From contig NZ_QLMC01000001.1 in the NCBI RefSeq assembly GCF_003259745.1, forward strand, positions 1,488,001 to 1,552,000: a stretch of DNA of 64,000 nucleotides. The letters are read 5' to 3'. The DNA comes from Larkinella arboricola. GTDB taxonomy: Bacteria > Bacteroidota > Bacteroidia > Cytophagales > Spirosomataceae. The notes under the pieces are model-generated. The model did no database searches. It was not told the DNA's origin and saw nothing but the letters and a program-made list of their open reading frames with translations. A program made the translations under genes and the position numbers. Every line of letters starts with the position of its first letter. The stretch's first letter is position 1. Positions 24,875 to 34,162 of this stretch are shown here, piece after piece.

Positions 24875-27800
24875 ATGAAAAAACCTTTCCGATTCCACCA
24901 CATTGGGGTGGGCCTGGCGGTGCTATGCGCCTTTTTGAGTGCTATCTCCCCAGGTCTGGCCCAAACCATCAAAGTCAGTGGGAAAGTCCAGTCCGCGACC
25001 GAAAAATCTGATCTGGTCGGGATTTCCATTGTCGTCAAAGGCACCAACAATGGAACAACCACCAACGCCACCGGGGAGTACACGATTAACGCGCCCGCCA
25101 ACGGAACGCTGGTCTTCTCGTTCATCGGCTTTGCCAAACAGGAAATACCGGTCAACAACCGCAGCATCATCGACGTGACGCTTCAGGAAGACAACCAGCA
25201 ACTGAACGAAGTGGTCGTGACGGCCCTCGGCGTAAAGCGGGAAAAAAAGCAGTTGGGCTACTCCGTGTCCGAAATTTCCGGAACCAAAATGGCCACGACG
25301 AACGAAATAAGTCCTATCAGTGCCCTACAGGGTCGGATTCCCGGCGTACAGATTGACCAGGGCGCGGGCGGTTTGATGGGGAATACCAAGATTCTGATCC
25401 GGGGAAACTCCACCTTATCAACTAATAACCAGCCCATCTTCGTGGTCGATGGTGTGATTCTGGACAACGACATTTACGACGAAAGCGGGCGGGATTTCGG
25501 GAATGCGCTCAAAAACCTGAATATGGAAGATTTTGAGAGCGTTTCGGTGTTGAAAGGGTCAGCCGCTGCGGCTCTGTACGGTACCCGCGCCATCAACGGC
25601 GTTATTCTGGTGACCACTAAAAAAGGCACGGCGCGCAAGGGCATCGGCGTCAGCGTTTCGCAAACCTTCAACATGCAGCAACCGTACCGGGGGCCGGATT
25701 TTCAGAACGAATACGGCGGAGGAACCGTAGGCGCTTTTTTCACCGACACGCGGGAGCCGAACTATAAACCTGACGAAAGCTGGACCACCAAGGTGTTTCC
25801 GACCAACAGTGATGGCAAACCGTATATCGACCGGCAGATTGGCCGGGAGCTTGAAAACTGGGGACCGCGGTTCGCCGGGCAGCAGGTGGTGGATTACGAC
25901 GGCAAAATGACGACCTACCAGGCGTATCCGAACAACTACCTCGATGCGTTTCAGACCGGGCTCGGCAGCCTGTCGAACGTAGCCATCGATGGCGGGGGAG
26001 AACGCTCGACGTTCCGGTTTTCGTACAACCGGGTGAAAAGCCGGGGTATTAACTATAAAAACGAACTGGAAAAAAATGCTTTTAACCTGCGGGTTACCCA
26101 GAACCTGAACAAATTTCTGGTGGCGGATGTAACAGCCGATTACACCACCAGCACCGGCAGCAACCCGCCCAGCCTCGGCCTGAACAATTACATCTGGACT
26201 TTTCCGCGGAATTACGACACCAAGTACTGGATGAAGCGGGAAAATTACATTGGTTACAACGGCGGTCTGCGCAACCCCAACGACCCGAATGAACCCAACA
26301 AAGTACCCGGTGCCGATTACTGGTTTAACATTTTTGAGAATGATTACCTGCAAACCGAGCAGATGGTTCGCGGGCGGGTGGCGCTGACGGGAACCGTAAC
26401 GGACTGGCTGAAACTTCAGATTGAAGGCAATTTTAACAACCTGTATACCAAAAACGAAAACAAGGAACTTGGGCAGGGCGTCAACTTCACGGGCGGCAAG
26501 TACGGTCTGGGGCATTCAACCCGGCAGGCCACGTTTATGAAATGGATGGCTATTTTCAACAAGCCGATTACCAAAGACCTCGATTTTAACGGCTACGTTG
26601 GTGGGGAAGCGCAGAATTACAACCTGTCGTACAACTACTCGGAAACCAACGGCGGCCTGACCTATCCCGGCAACTTCTTCCTTGCAAACTCGATTCTGCC
26701 CCAGATTTCTAGGGGTGGTATCCGGACCCGCCGGGCCTACCGTTCGCTGTACGCCAGCGCCGATTTTGGCTACAAAGACCAGCTCTTTTTGCAGGCCACG
26801 TTCCGCAACGACTGGTCGTCGGCCCTGACCTACAAAGATGGCAGCGGCAATAACTCCTACAGTTATCCGTCGGTCAGCCTGTCGTGGGTGTTCTCGCAGG
26901 CGTTCCATTCCTCGCTGCCGTCCTGGATCAGCTACGGGAAGCTGCGGGGGAATCTGGCCGTGCTGGGGGGCGATATCGACCCGTTCGTACTCAATCCCGG
27001 CTTTGCGTTTCGGGGGTACTCCAACACCGGCGGTTTTGGTGAGCAACCCATGTCTACCTACAGTTCGGCCACAACCTTGCAGCAGAATATCAAGCCGTTG
27101 CGCAAGATTGCCAAAGAAATCGGGCTGGAGTTGAAAGTGTTCAACAACCGGCTCGGCATCGACGTGTCGGTCTACCGCGACAACTCCCGGAATCAGCCGC
27201 TGCCCATCTCGTCGGCCATCGAAACCGGCGTCAGCAGCATCCTGATTAACGCCGGAAACATCCAGAATACCGGTATTGAAATTGCCCTCGATGCCAACCC
27301 GATCAAGATCGGTGATTTTAACTGGAACACGCTGGTGTCGTTCTCTCACAATCGTAACAAAATCATTGAACTCTACGGTGATCGGGAATATTATGCACTG
27401 GCCGACGAATCGGGCGGGAGCAACGACCTGATACCGTACGCGAAGGTGGGCGGCACCTACGGCGTGGTTCGGACCAAGATTGCTGCCAGCCGCTTTCAGG
27501 GCGCCGACGCCAACGATCCCCGCAACGGCCTGCCCATTCTGACCTGGCGGGGAGATGCCCGGGCCGCTTTCCCGGCGCGCAGCAACGAGTGGAAGGATGT
27601 GGGCGACATCAACGCCAAGTTCCGGGGTGGTTGGGATAACACCTTTACCTATAAGAAACTTTCTCTCAACGTGTTGCTGGATGCCAAAATCGGCGGAGAT
27701 ATGATCATTACGTCCCTGCGCTACGGCACCCATACCGGCGTGTTTACCAGCTCGTTGCAGGGCCGCGACGCCGAACACGGCGGTATTGTCTGGACCAGCA

Positions 27801-28267
27801 AGTACGACAACAAAACCTACGACGACGGCATTATTCCCGACGGCGTTTTTGCCCCCGGTCAGACCATTACGCAGGCCGATGGCTCCTCGGCGGATGTGGG
27901 CGGAATGACCTACCGGGAAGCCTACGAGAAAGGGCTGGTGGAACCGACGCACCGGCCGCAGTTTAACTACCGCTACGGTTCGTTCTCGACGGCAGTGGGC
28001 GACTACTGGATTGAAGAAAACTCCTGGGTTTCGCTGCGGCAGGTTTCGCTGACGTTCCAGATTCCGCAGCATATTGTGCAGAAAGTGAAGCTCAATGGTC
28101 TGTCTGTCAGCCTCGTCGGGCGCGACTTGCTGTATTTGTATAATTCGCTGCCGCTGAATTTCAACCCGGCGTCCAACTATTCCAACAGCACCGCCGTGCA
28201 GAAGGAAATCGGCTTCATCCCGCCCATGACGCGCACGCTCGGCGTTACGCTGCGGGGTTCCTTCTAA
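24875..28267 (+). CDS. SusC/RagA-family TonB-dependent outer-membrane transporter
   Basis: An 1130-residue outer-membrane transporter that, with its SusD partner, imports oligosaccharides. Signal peptide about 1-30 (ending GLAQ), then a CarboxypepD_reg-like beta-sandwich (KVSGKVQSATEKSDLVGISI), a TonB box-like segment (LNEVVVTALGVKR), plug domain with the SusC motif (GSAAAALYGTRAINGVILVTTKKG), and a 22-strand barrel ending in RTLGVTLRGSF. There is no STN domain, so it probably does not signal to an anti-sigma factor. It directly precedes its susD gene; substrate is inferred from the neighbouring rhamnosidase. Confidence 0.96.
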   Translation: MKKPFRFHHIGVGLAVLCAFLSAISPGLAQTIKVSGKVQSATEKSDLVGISIVVKGTNNGTTTNATGEYTINAPANGTLVFSFIGFAKQEIPVNNRSIIDVTLQEDNQQLNEVVVTALGVKREKKQLGYSVSEISGTKMATTNEISPISALQGRIPGVQIDQGAGGLMGNTKILIRGNSTLSTNNQPIFVVDGVILDNDIYDESGRDFGNALKNLNMEDFESVSVLKGSAAAALYGTRAINGVILVTTKKGTARKGIGVSVSQTFNMQQPYRGPDFQNEYGGGTVGAFFTDTREPNYKPDESWTTKVFPTNSDGKPYIDRQIGRELENWGPRFAGQQVVDYDGKMTTYQAYPNNYLDAFQTGLGSLSNVAIDGGGERSTFRFSYNRVKSRGINYKNELEKNAFNLRVTQNLNKFLVADVTADYTTSTGSNPPSLGLNNYIWTFPRNYDTKYWMKRENYIGYNGGLRNPNDPNEPNKVPGADYWFNIFENDYLQTEQMVRGRVALTGTVTDWLKLQIEGNFNNLYTKNENKELGQGVNFTGGKYGLGHSTRQATFMKWMAIFNKPITKDLDFNGYVGGEAQNYNLSYNYSETNGGLTYPGNFFLANSILPQISRGGIRTRRAYRSLYASADFGYKDQLFLQATFRNDWSSALTYKDGSGNNSYSYPSVSLSWVFSQAFHSSLPSWISYGKLRGNLAVLGGDIDPFVLNPGFAFRGYSNTGGFGEQPMSTYSSATTLQQNIKPLRKIAKEIGLELKVFNNRLGIDVSVYRDNSRNQPLPISSAIETGVSSILINAGNIQNTGIEIALDANPIKIGDFNWNTLVSFSHNRNKIIELYGDREYYALADESGGSNDLIPYAKVGGTYGVVRTKIAASRFQGADANDPRNGLPILTWRGDARAAFPARSNEWKDVGDINAKFRGGWDNTFTYKKLSLNVLLDAKIGGDMIITSLRYGTHTGVFTSSLQGRDAEHGGIVWTSKYDNKTYDDGIIPDGVFAPGQTITQADGSSADVGGMTYREAYEKGLVEPTHRPQFNYRYGSFSTAVGDYWIEENSWVSLRQVSLTFQIPQHIVQKVKLNGLSVSLVGRDLLYLYNSLPLNFNPASNYSNSTAVQKEIGFIPPMTRTLGVTLRGSF

Positions 28268-28305
28268 TCGTCAAACCACTTGTTAAACGTCTTAATGACC
28301 TCCCA

Positions 28306-29988
28306 ATGAGAAACATAATTAAATGGAGTTGGGCGGTGGTTGCGGCTTCCGGCCTGCTGCTGACCACTTCCTGCAAAGAAAACTTTGGTGATATCAATAC
28401 CGATCCGAGTATTGTAACCGTACCGGACCCGAAATACCTGTTTACGTATTCGCTGGACAATCTGGTGTCGTACAAGGGCACGGAATGGGTGTGGGAAAGC
28501 CTGGAGCAGACTCTGCGGTTTTCGCAGCACCTGACCACCGACCCCTACGAACTTTCGACCAACATCAACTCCCGGTATTCGGCGTATTATGCAAACATTC
28601 TCCCGAATCTGATCGAAATCCGGAAGCAGATCGACGCCAAAACCGATAAGGAACGGTTTCAGAAAATGCGGGCGGCTACGTATGTGGTGGCGGTTTATCA
28701 GGGTTTGCAGGTAACCGACCTGAACGGTTCCATCCCCTATACGCAGGCCATTCAGGGGCGGGTGGAAGAAAACTTCCGGCCAGTGTACGATTCGCAGAAA
28801 ACCCTGTTTGACACCTGGCTGACGGAACTGACCGAATCCATTGCGACGCTCTCGGCCAATCTGGAAAATCAGGAAAACTACGGAAATGCGGATATTTTCT
28901 ACCACGGTGACTGGACGAAGTGGGCCAAACTGGCCAACACGCTGAAACTCCGGATTGCGCTGCGGTACGAAGGACAGGATAAAACCAAAACCGGGCAGAT
29001 TTTCAAGGAAGTCATGGAGGATGCCGTGGGGCCGATTGTGGAAGACGCCGACCAGTTTGCCTACATCGACCCGGATAACGATCACGTTGGGGGCGCGGTC
29101 GATTACCGCAGTACGCGTTATGCTACTAATTCGATCATCACGTTTCTGAAATCCACCAACGACCCACGGCTGAAAATTTACTTCACGCCCAACGATCTGA
29201 CGGCCAGTGCGCTGGATACCATCAAAAAGTATAACCTCACGCTGCCCTCGTTTATCAAACCCAACGATCCGCTGATTCGGTATCAGGGTGGCCCCGCCGA
29301 CTGGACCACCAACCAGGCCGTGGCGCAGTACTACAAAAACCCGTTCAATGCCGGCACCAACAAGTACATTCTGATGTCGGCCATCAACCGGCCCTTCTTT
29401 GCACCCCGCCGGAATGGCGCTACCGGTACGTTCCACGATTACATGGTAACGAGCGCCGAAACCTGTTTCTACATTGCCGAACTGATTACTAAAGGCTACG
29501 GAATCGGCGTCAACACGAAGGGAACGGCGGAATTCTGGTATAACAAGGGCATTACCTCGTCCATGAAAACCATGAACGCCATTGCCATAGCCGCCCAATC
29601 GACCACCGGCCTGACCAGCGCAGCCGATCAGGAAATTGCGGCTTACCTGGCCCAGCCCAGGGTGAAACTCGACGGGACAAACAACCTGGAACGGATTTAC
29701 ATTCAGCAGTACCTGAGTTTCATGCGGCAGCCAACGGAAGCATTTACGTTTGTCCGGCGCACCGGTTATCCTAAAAACAACTCGACGTATTACCCCCGCG
29801 ATCCGTTCAACGAGCTGATTCCGCGCCGGTTCTGGGTGGATGAACCGCCCCTGGGAACCAACAACGACAATTGGCTGAAAGCGCAGCAGGAGCAGGGTTT
29901 TACGCCCAACGACCGGACTCCGCAAATCCTGAGCACCCAGCGGCTCTGGTTTGACAAAAACAGCCCGGCTTTCGGGCAGGGGAATTAA
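28306..29988 (+). CDS. SusD/RagB-family glycan-binding lipoprotein
   Basis: A 560-residue surface lipoprotein that forms the lid of the SusC channel. Lipobox TTSC puts the lipid on Cys23. The sequence fits the SusD-like_2 branch: ENFGDINTDPS near the N-terminus, YVVAVYQGLQVTDLNGSIPYTQA near 125-147 and LKLRIALRY near 215-225, helices characteristic of its TPR-like fold. It starts 38 bases after susC and is followed by a strong terminator, so the two form a unit of their own. Confidence 0.94.
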   Translation: MRNIIKWSWAVVAASGLLLTTSCKENFGDINTDPSIVTVPDPKYLFTYSLDNLVSYKGTEWVWESLEQTLRFSQHLTTDPYELSTNINSRYSAYYANILPNLIEIRKQIDAKTDKERFQKMRAATYVVAVYQGLQVTDLNGSIPYTQAIQGRVEENFRPVYDSQKTLFDTWLTELTESIATLSANLENQENYGNADIFYHGDWTKWAKLANTLKLRIALRYEGQDKTKTGQIFKEVMEDAVGPIVEDADQFAYIDPDNDHVGGAVDYRSTRYATNSIITFLKSTNDPRLKIYFTPNDLTASALDTIKKYNLTLPSFIKPNDPLIRYQGGPADWTTNQAVAQYYKNPFNAGTNKYILMSAINRPFFAPRRNGATGTFHDYMVTSAETCFYIAELITKGYGIGVNTKGTAEFWYNKGITSSMKTMNAIAIAAQSTTGLTSAADQEIAAYLAQPRVKLDGTNNLERIYIQQYLSFMRQPTEAFTFVRRTGYPKNNSTYYPRDPFNELIPRRFWVDEPPLGTNNDNWLKAQQEQGFTPNDRTPQILSTQRLWFDKNSPAFGQGN

Positions 29989-29994
29989 TCGCCA

Positions 29995-30025
29995 GCCCCC
30001 GGATAAAACCGGGGGCTTATTTTTT
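29995..30025 (+). terminator. Intrinsic terminator after the first susD
   Basis: An 8-bp GC stem (29995-30002 with 30009-30016), 6-nt loop and a following T-rich tail. It also separates the susCD unit from the convergent response-regulator gene. Confidence 0.9.
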
Positions 30026-30033
30026 GTAAAAAG

Positions 30034-30810
30034 CTACGTCACCCGCGTATAAAACGCTTTAAGGTTATCGCGGTAGCTCCGGCTCCATTTCAATTGCTGC
30101 CCCGTGCGGAGCCGGACCTTATACTCGCCGTTGAAATGGTTCTCGATTTCGGCGATGTAATCCAGATTGACGATATGTGACCGGTGAATCCTGACGAAGG
30201 TAGAAGGGTCGAGCCGGGTTTCCAGATTGGTCAGGCTTTCGTAAATCAGGTGGTTTTTCTCCTCGGTATGCAGCGTAATGTAGTTGCCATCGGCGTCAAA
30301 ATAGAGAATGTCATCGGTATTGACCAGACTCATTTTACCGGTTTCCTTCACCAGAATCCGGCGTAGGTAAGCCCCGTCCGGGCGGGCGGCTTCGTCGTGC
30401 AGCAACTGCCCCATCAGCGCATCGACCTGGGGCTGGGCGCGCTGGGCAAGCCGTTCTTTCGCCCGGTTGAGGGCCTGGTAAAACCGGATTTCGTTAAACG
30501 GTTTCAGTAGATAATCAACCGCATTGACCTCAAAGGCCCGTAGCGCATACTGGTCGTAAGCGGTCGTAAATACCACCATGGGCTGGTGGTGCGCCCAGAT
30601 TTCCTTCATCACCTCAAAACCGTCGAGTTCGGGCATCTGAATATCCAGAAAAATCAGATCGGGTTTTTGCTGGAGAACCTTTAAAACCGCTTCCGTACCG
30701 TTGGCGGCTTCATCGACCACCATAAAGTCCGGAACGGTTTGCAGCAGGGTGCGGATGACCTGTCGGGCCAGCAGTTCATCGTCAATAATGAGTGAGCGGT
30801 ACGGGTTCAT
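30034..30810 (-). CDS. LytTR-family response regulator
   Basis: A 258-residue DNA-binding response regulator. The receiver domain (residues 1-125) has the acidic pair Asp10/Asp11, phospho-acceptor Asp56 in FLDIQMP, a conserved Thr in FTTAYDQ and Lys in LLKPF. A linker leads to a LytTR domain (about 150-255) with ILYFDADGNYITLHT and FVRIHRSHIVNL, which binds direct repeats rather than palindromes. Its start overlaps the end of the kinase gene by 29 bases, so the two are coupled. Likely target: the adjacent glycan genes or its own operon. Confidence 0.95.
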   Translation of the reverse strand: MNPYRSLIIDDELLARQVIRTLLQTVPDFMVVDEAANGTEAVLKVLQQKPDLIFLDIQMPELDGFEVMKEIWAHHQPMVVFTTAYDQYALRAFEVNAVDYLLKPFNEIRFYQALNRAKERLAQRAQPQVDALMGQLLHDEAARPDGAYLRRILVKETGKMSLVNTDDILYFDADGNYITLHTEEKNHLIYESLTNLETRLDPSTFVRIHRSHIVNLDYIAEIENHFNGEYKVRLRTGQQLKWSRSYRDNLKAFYTRVT

Positions 30811-31987
30811 TGTTTTTCGTTGTTGTTACTGAATCAGAAAGGCATGGAAGGGTTAATGCGACGGTGGTGCCGTTGCCGGGTGGCTGCACAAAGGTTAACC
30901 GGGCCCGTTCGCCATACGCCTGATGCAGCCGGGAGCGCGTGTTGCTCAACCCCAGGCCGTTGCCGCCGACTCGTTTCTTTCTGGGCTGATTACCAACACC
31001 GTTGTCAAACACCTCGAGCAGCAGGCAGTCATCAACCCGCCGGGCGGCAATCCGGATGCGGGCGCCGTCGGTCAGGTCGGCAATCCCATGCGTAACGGCA
31101 TTTTCGACCAGGGGCTGCAAAATCAACTGGGGCACCGGGCTGTCTTCGGCCCGTGGATCAATATCGTATTCAATCTGTAGGCGGTCCTGAAACCGGATTT
31201 GCTGAATAGCCAGGTATTGCTGTGTTAGTTTGAGTTCTTCCCGCAGGCGGAGAAAATTGTCGTCCTGATGCGCCAGCACCCCCCGCAGCAAATCGCTCAG
31301 GGCGGTCACCATGTCGATGGCCCGGCGGTTGTCGTGTTGCAGCATCAGGCTCACAATGGCGTGGTGGGTATTAAACAGAAAATGCGGATTCAACTGCATT
31401 TTGAGCGCCTGAAGCTGGGCGTCGGTCAGTTGGGCTTTTAGCTGGGAGTTGGTCAGTTCGGTGGCCAGGTGCTGCTTTTCGAGTCGCTGGTAGCGGTTAT
31501 CGTACAGGAAGATGTTGTACAGCACCAGAACCAGTAAATAGAGGGTTGTTCCCCAACTGTATTCTTCGACAAACCACTTCGGAATATTGTTCCAGGAAAG
31601 GTCTTTGCCCGTTTCCCAGTAATAAAGCGGTTTGATGAGCAGGTATTCGGCCGACCGCAGCAGGAAGGTCAGCACCGAAAAGGCCAGCAGGTGAATCAGA
31701 ATTGTTCTGACCAGACCCCACCGAATAGCCCGGATATCCATCGGAAACCGCTGGGCCATATAGATGAGAAAAGGCGTGAGGAGCATCCAGAGGAGCCAGT
31801 GCAGCACCCACTGCACCCAACCCGCCCACAACATGGGGTAGGGGCTGATTCCGATTCGGAGCGTAAATTCAACAAGGGTAATACCGGCCTGAACGATCCA
31901 GAACCCGGCAATGTAGTGCCAGATTCGTTTGGTCGAGTAGGGTAGCCCCGATGTCTGGTCAGGTACGTTTAGTTGAAATCTGTTCAT
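30782..31987 (-). CDS. LytS/YehU-type sensor histidine kinase
   Basis: A 401-residue membrane sensor. Four membrane helices fall in about residues 22-165, with no large extracytoplasmic domain, then a short coiled coil (170-195). The His_kinase domain has LKMQLNPHFLFNTHH with phospho-acceptor His202. The ATPase half follows (LILQPLVENAVTHGI, then DNGVG and GNGLGLSNTRSRL). It is the partner of the LytTR regulator. With no large sensor domain it may sense membrane state or act with an accessory protein. Confidence 0.94.
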   Translation of the reverse strand: MNRFQLNVPDQTSGLPYSTKRIWHYIAGFWIVQAGITLVEFTLRIGISPYPMLWAGWVQWVLHWLLWMLLTPFLIYMAQRFPMDIRAIRWGLVRTILIHLLAFSVLTFLLRSAEYLLIKPLYYWETGKDLSWNNIPKWFVEEYSWGTTLYLLVLVLYNIFLYDNRYQRLEKQHLATELTNSQLKAQLTDAQLQALKMQLNPHFLFNTHHAIVSLMLQHDNRRAIDMVTALSDLLRGVLAHQDDNFLRLREELKLTQQYLAIQQIRFQDRLQIEYDIDPRAEDSPVPQLILQPLVENAVTHGIADLTDGARIRIAARRVDDCLLLEVFDNGVGNQPRKKRVGGNGLGLSNTRSRLHQAYGERARLTFVQPPGNGTTVALTLPCLSDSVTTTKNNEPVPLTHY

Positions 31988-32592
31988 CGTGCAAGGCCAT
32001 TCCGGATGGCGTTTTTAAAAATACAGCGCCCGGCCCTGGCAACCGAGGGGTTTTCTTTGAACCGACCCAAAATCCGGTTGAAGCGCGGAATAGCGCGTTT
32101 GATTCCGGTTGAATGGGCAGTTGGAGGAGCGATAAACCCGTTTCAAACCGTTTGATTTTTTAAATAGACCCCGGTGCGGATTAAATAATACCGGTGGTGC
32201 TTTGCATAAAGGCGGTTTCGCTTCAGAAGCGACAAGGGTAGCTTTGAAGGCAGTAAACAACACTATTCATGCTTTTGAAGTCCACCTTATGACCTGCGCA
32301 CACAAACTCATCGCCAACGCAAAAACCGGGCAGACCATCCGGTATAGCAGAATTAACTCATCCATCCGGGCCGGGCAGTCCAGAAAATGGTGTTTTCGCT
32401 GTCCGCATCCGTCGCCTGTGTATCGGGTCACAAATCCATTGATTCCGGTTAGCTGGATGATATAACCGTTTCTACTACTCCTGCTGTAACAGTAACAACA
32501 AATTTAACCATAAAGACGAGTCAAAGGCCGAGGTTATGACAGGCTGGGCTATGTGTAGGGCGCTGCGATTCAAAAAAAGCAACAAGTTACCA
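31988..32592. other. Intergenic region between the two glycan loci, with a short direct repeat
   Basis: About 600 bases without a convincing gene. It should hold the promoter of the LytS/LytTR operon on the minus strand and that of the next lipoprotein on the plus strand. TCCGGTTGAA occurs directly at 32073-32082 and 32104-32113 (31 bases apart, about three helical turns), with a GCGCG pair between. Short ORFs here (for example 32202-32465) look like noise. No TAnnTTTG box or strong hairpin is evident. Confidence 0.5.
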
Positions 32593-33375
32593 ATGAACAA
32601 CTTATTACCTATTTCCAGAACGACGACGGCTCTGAGTTTTATTTTCGCTGGGTTAGTGGTGTGTGCAGGCTGTTCCAAATCCGGTTCCGATGAGCCGCAG
32701 GCGGGGAAACAAACCGCCGGTTACCTGTCGGGCCGGGTAACCGATGCGCAGGGGAAAGCCTTGCCGGGGGCTACCATTTTGGCGGATAACCTCCTGTTTT
32801 ATAACAGTTATGTGGAAACCAGCAGTGACGCCAATGGCAATTACCGGGTTAAAATGCCCACGGGTAGTTACCGGGCATTGGCGCAGATCAAACGAACGTA
32901 CAACGGCAAAAAGTACACGCTCGACCTGAAACCGGATCATACGGAGGCTTTTGCGGGCGATGCGGGAGCCGTCCGGAATTTCCAATGGCAGCTTACCGGC
33001 GAGGACCCCGAACAGTCGGGGCTGTTTTACGGGGGAGATGTGACGCTCGATAAAGATATTATGAGCGAACTGTACGATGTCGAGAACATCGAGTTTACTT
33101 TTACGCCGGTGGGGCCACTCATCGACGGTTCGGCGGGGCAGACACTGAAACTGAAGTCGGGGGAGCCGCGTACCGAATTTTACGGCCGGATTCCGGATGT
33201 GCCCATTGGCCGCTACAAAATTACGGCGGTGCATAAGCCAACCGGCACGGTGGTGATGGTGAAAAATAAAAATGGGACGTATTCGGCCGACGGTTCGGCA
33301 ACGTTGGATTTCTACGGTGAAACCAGCCCCTGGGCGTGCACGAACTGCATGATCCTGGAGTATAAAGAGCGGTAA
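32593..33375 (+). CDS. Lipoprotein with a carboxypeptidase-regulatory (Ig-like) domain
   Basis: A 260-residue predicted lipoprotein; ATG 32593 gives a clean signal ending VCAGC with lipid on Cys27. Residues about 42-115 form a CarboxypepD_reg-like fold (AGYLSGRVTDAQGKALPGAT, then DANGNYRVKMPTGSYRALAQ). The remaining 140 residues form a beta-rich region with no family I know, ending in a CTNC cysteine pair. The frame is open upstream to 32536 but lacks a signal there. It stands alone between two SusC/SusD loci and ends at a strong terminator, so membership in the downstream locus is uncertain. Possibly a surface glycan-binding protein; this is inference. Confidence 0.8.
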   Translation: MNNLLPISRTTTALSFIFAGLVVCAGCSKSGSDEPQAGKQTAGYLSGRVTDAQGKALPGATILADNLLFYNSYVETSSDANGNYRVKMPTGSYRALAQIKRTYNGKKYTLDLKPDHTEAFAGDAGAVRNFQWQLTGEDPEQSGLFYGGDVTLDKDIMSELYDVENIEFTFTPVGPLIDGSAGQTLKLKSGEPRTEFYGRIPDVPIGRYKITAVHKPTGTVVMVKNKNGTYSADGSATLDFYGETSPWACTNCMILEYKER

Positions 33376-33417
33376 TCAACAGGAGTCTGCTTCATCAATT
33401 TTTCTGCAAAAGTAAGC

Positions 33418-33468
33418 CGGACACGGCGGGCAAACGGCATAACCGGTTGCCCGCCGTGTCCGTTTTTT
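33418..33468 (+). terminator. Intrinsic terminator after the lipoprotein gene
   Basis: A 16-bp perfect stem (33418-33433 with 33447-33462) followed by six T residues. It isolates the lipoprotein from the sigma factor gene. Confidence 0.92.
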
Positions 33469-33596
33469 ATGAAACGAAAGAATAGAAATAATCGAATTAA
33501 AAGGCGTATTTTAGGATTTTTAAAAGAATTTTAAAAATTATTTAGGGGTTTACAGGCCGAACTTGACTATACAGAAAAATCCGACAACCCATCTCA

Positions 33597-34151
33597 ATGA
33601 AGGCAGGGATCACCGATGAAGAGTTAGTATATGCGCTCAAAGAAAGCAACGCCTGGGCTTTCGGAGAAATATATAACCGGTATTGGTATAAACTCTTCTG
33701 CGTGGCTTACCACGAAACCGGCAGCCGGGAAGACGCCGAAGAACTGGTACACGACCTCTTTGAAAGTCTCTGGAATAAACGGCAGCAGGCCATCATCCGA
33801 CACCTGAGTTCCTACCTGGTGGTGTCCATCAAGCACCTGTCAACCAACTACATCAAGTCAAAAATTACGCGTCGGCGGTACCAGGAATACCTCATTCTGC
33901 ACGAACTGCGGCAGTCGGAAACCACCGACGAAACCGTCAACTTCTCGGATTTATCCAAAGCCATCGAGGAAGTGATGAAGAAACTTCCGGAAAAAACCTG
34001 CGAGGTATTCACGCTAAGCCGGTTTGAAAACCAGCCCGTGAAGGACATTGCCCGGCAACTCAACCTTTCGGAGAAAGCCGTCGAATACCACATTACCAAG
34101 TCCCTCAAAGTGTTGCAGGAGCAACTGAAAGCTTACCATTCTGATAATTGA
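33597..34151 (+). CDS. ECF sigma factor (Bacteroidota FecI-like type)
   Basis: A 184-residue RNA polymerase sigma-70 factor. Region 2 spans about residues 20-90 (ALKESNAWAFGEIYNRYW, EDAEELVHDLFESLWNKR) and region 4 about 120-175 (LPEKTCEVFTLSRFENQPVKDIARQLNLSEKAVEYHI). It is followed at once by a FecR anti-sigma gene and an STN-bearing SusC, the standard Bacteroidota set in which substrate uptake at the outer membrane releases the sigma factor to raise transcription of the locus. Confidence 0.95.
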   Translation: MKAGITDEELVYALKESNAWAFGEIYNRYWYKLFCVAYHETGSREDAEELVHDLFESLWNKRQQAIIRHLSSYLVVSIKHLSTNYIKSKITRRRYQEYLILHELRQSETTDETVNFSDLSKAIEEVMKKLPEKTCEVFTLSRFENQPVKDIARQLNLSEKAVEYHITKSLKVLQEQLKAYHSDN

Positions 34152-34162
34152 TTTGGGTCCAG

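Noticed and set aside
26516-28072. 518-codon open frame on the minus strand
   Set aside because: Antisense to the susC barrel; composition typical of a shadow frame.
28264-29925. 553-codon open frame on the minus strand
   Set aside because: Exact antisense shadow of the first susD gene with no recognisable motif.
32202-32465. 87-residue ORF in the gap between the glycan loci
   Set aside because: No signal, domain or operon context; ends in random-looking Pro/Arg-rich sequence.
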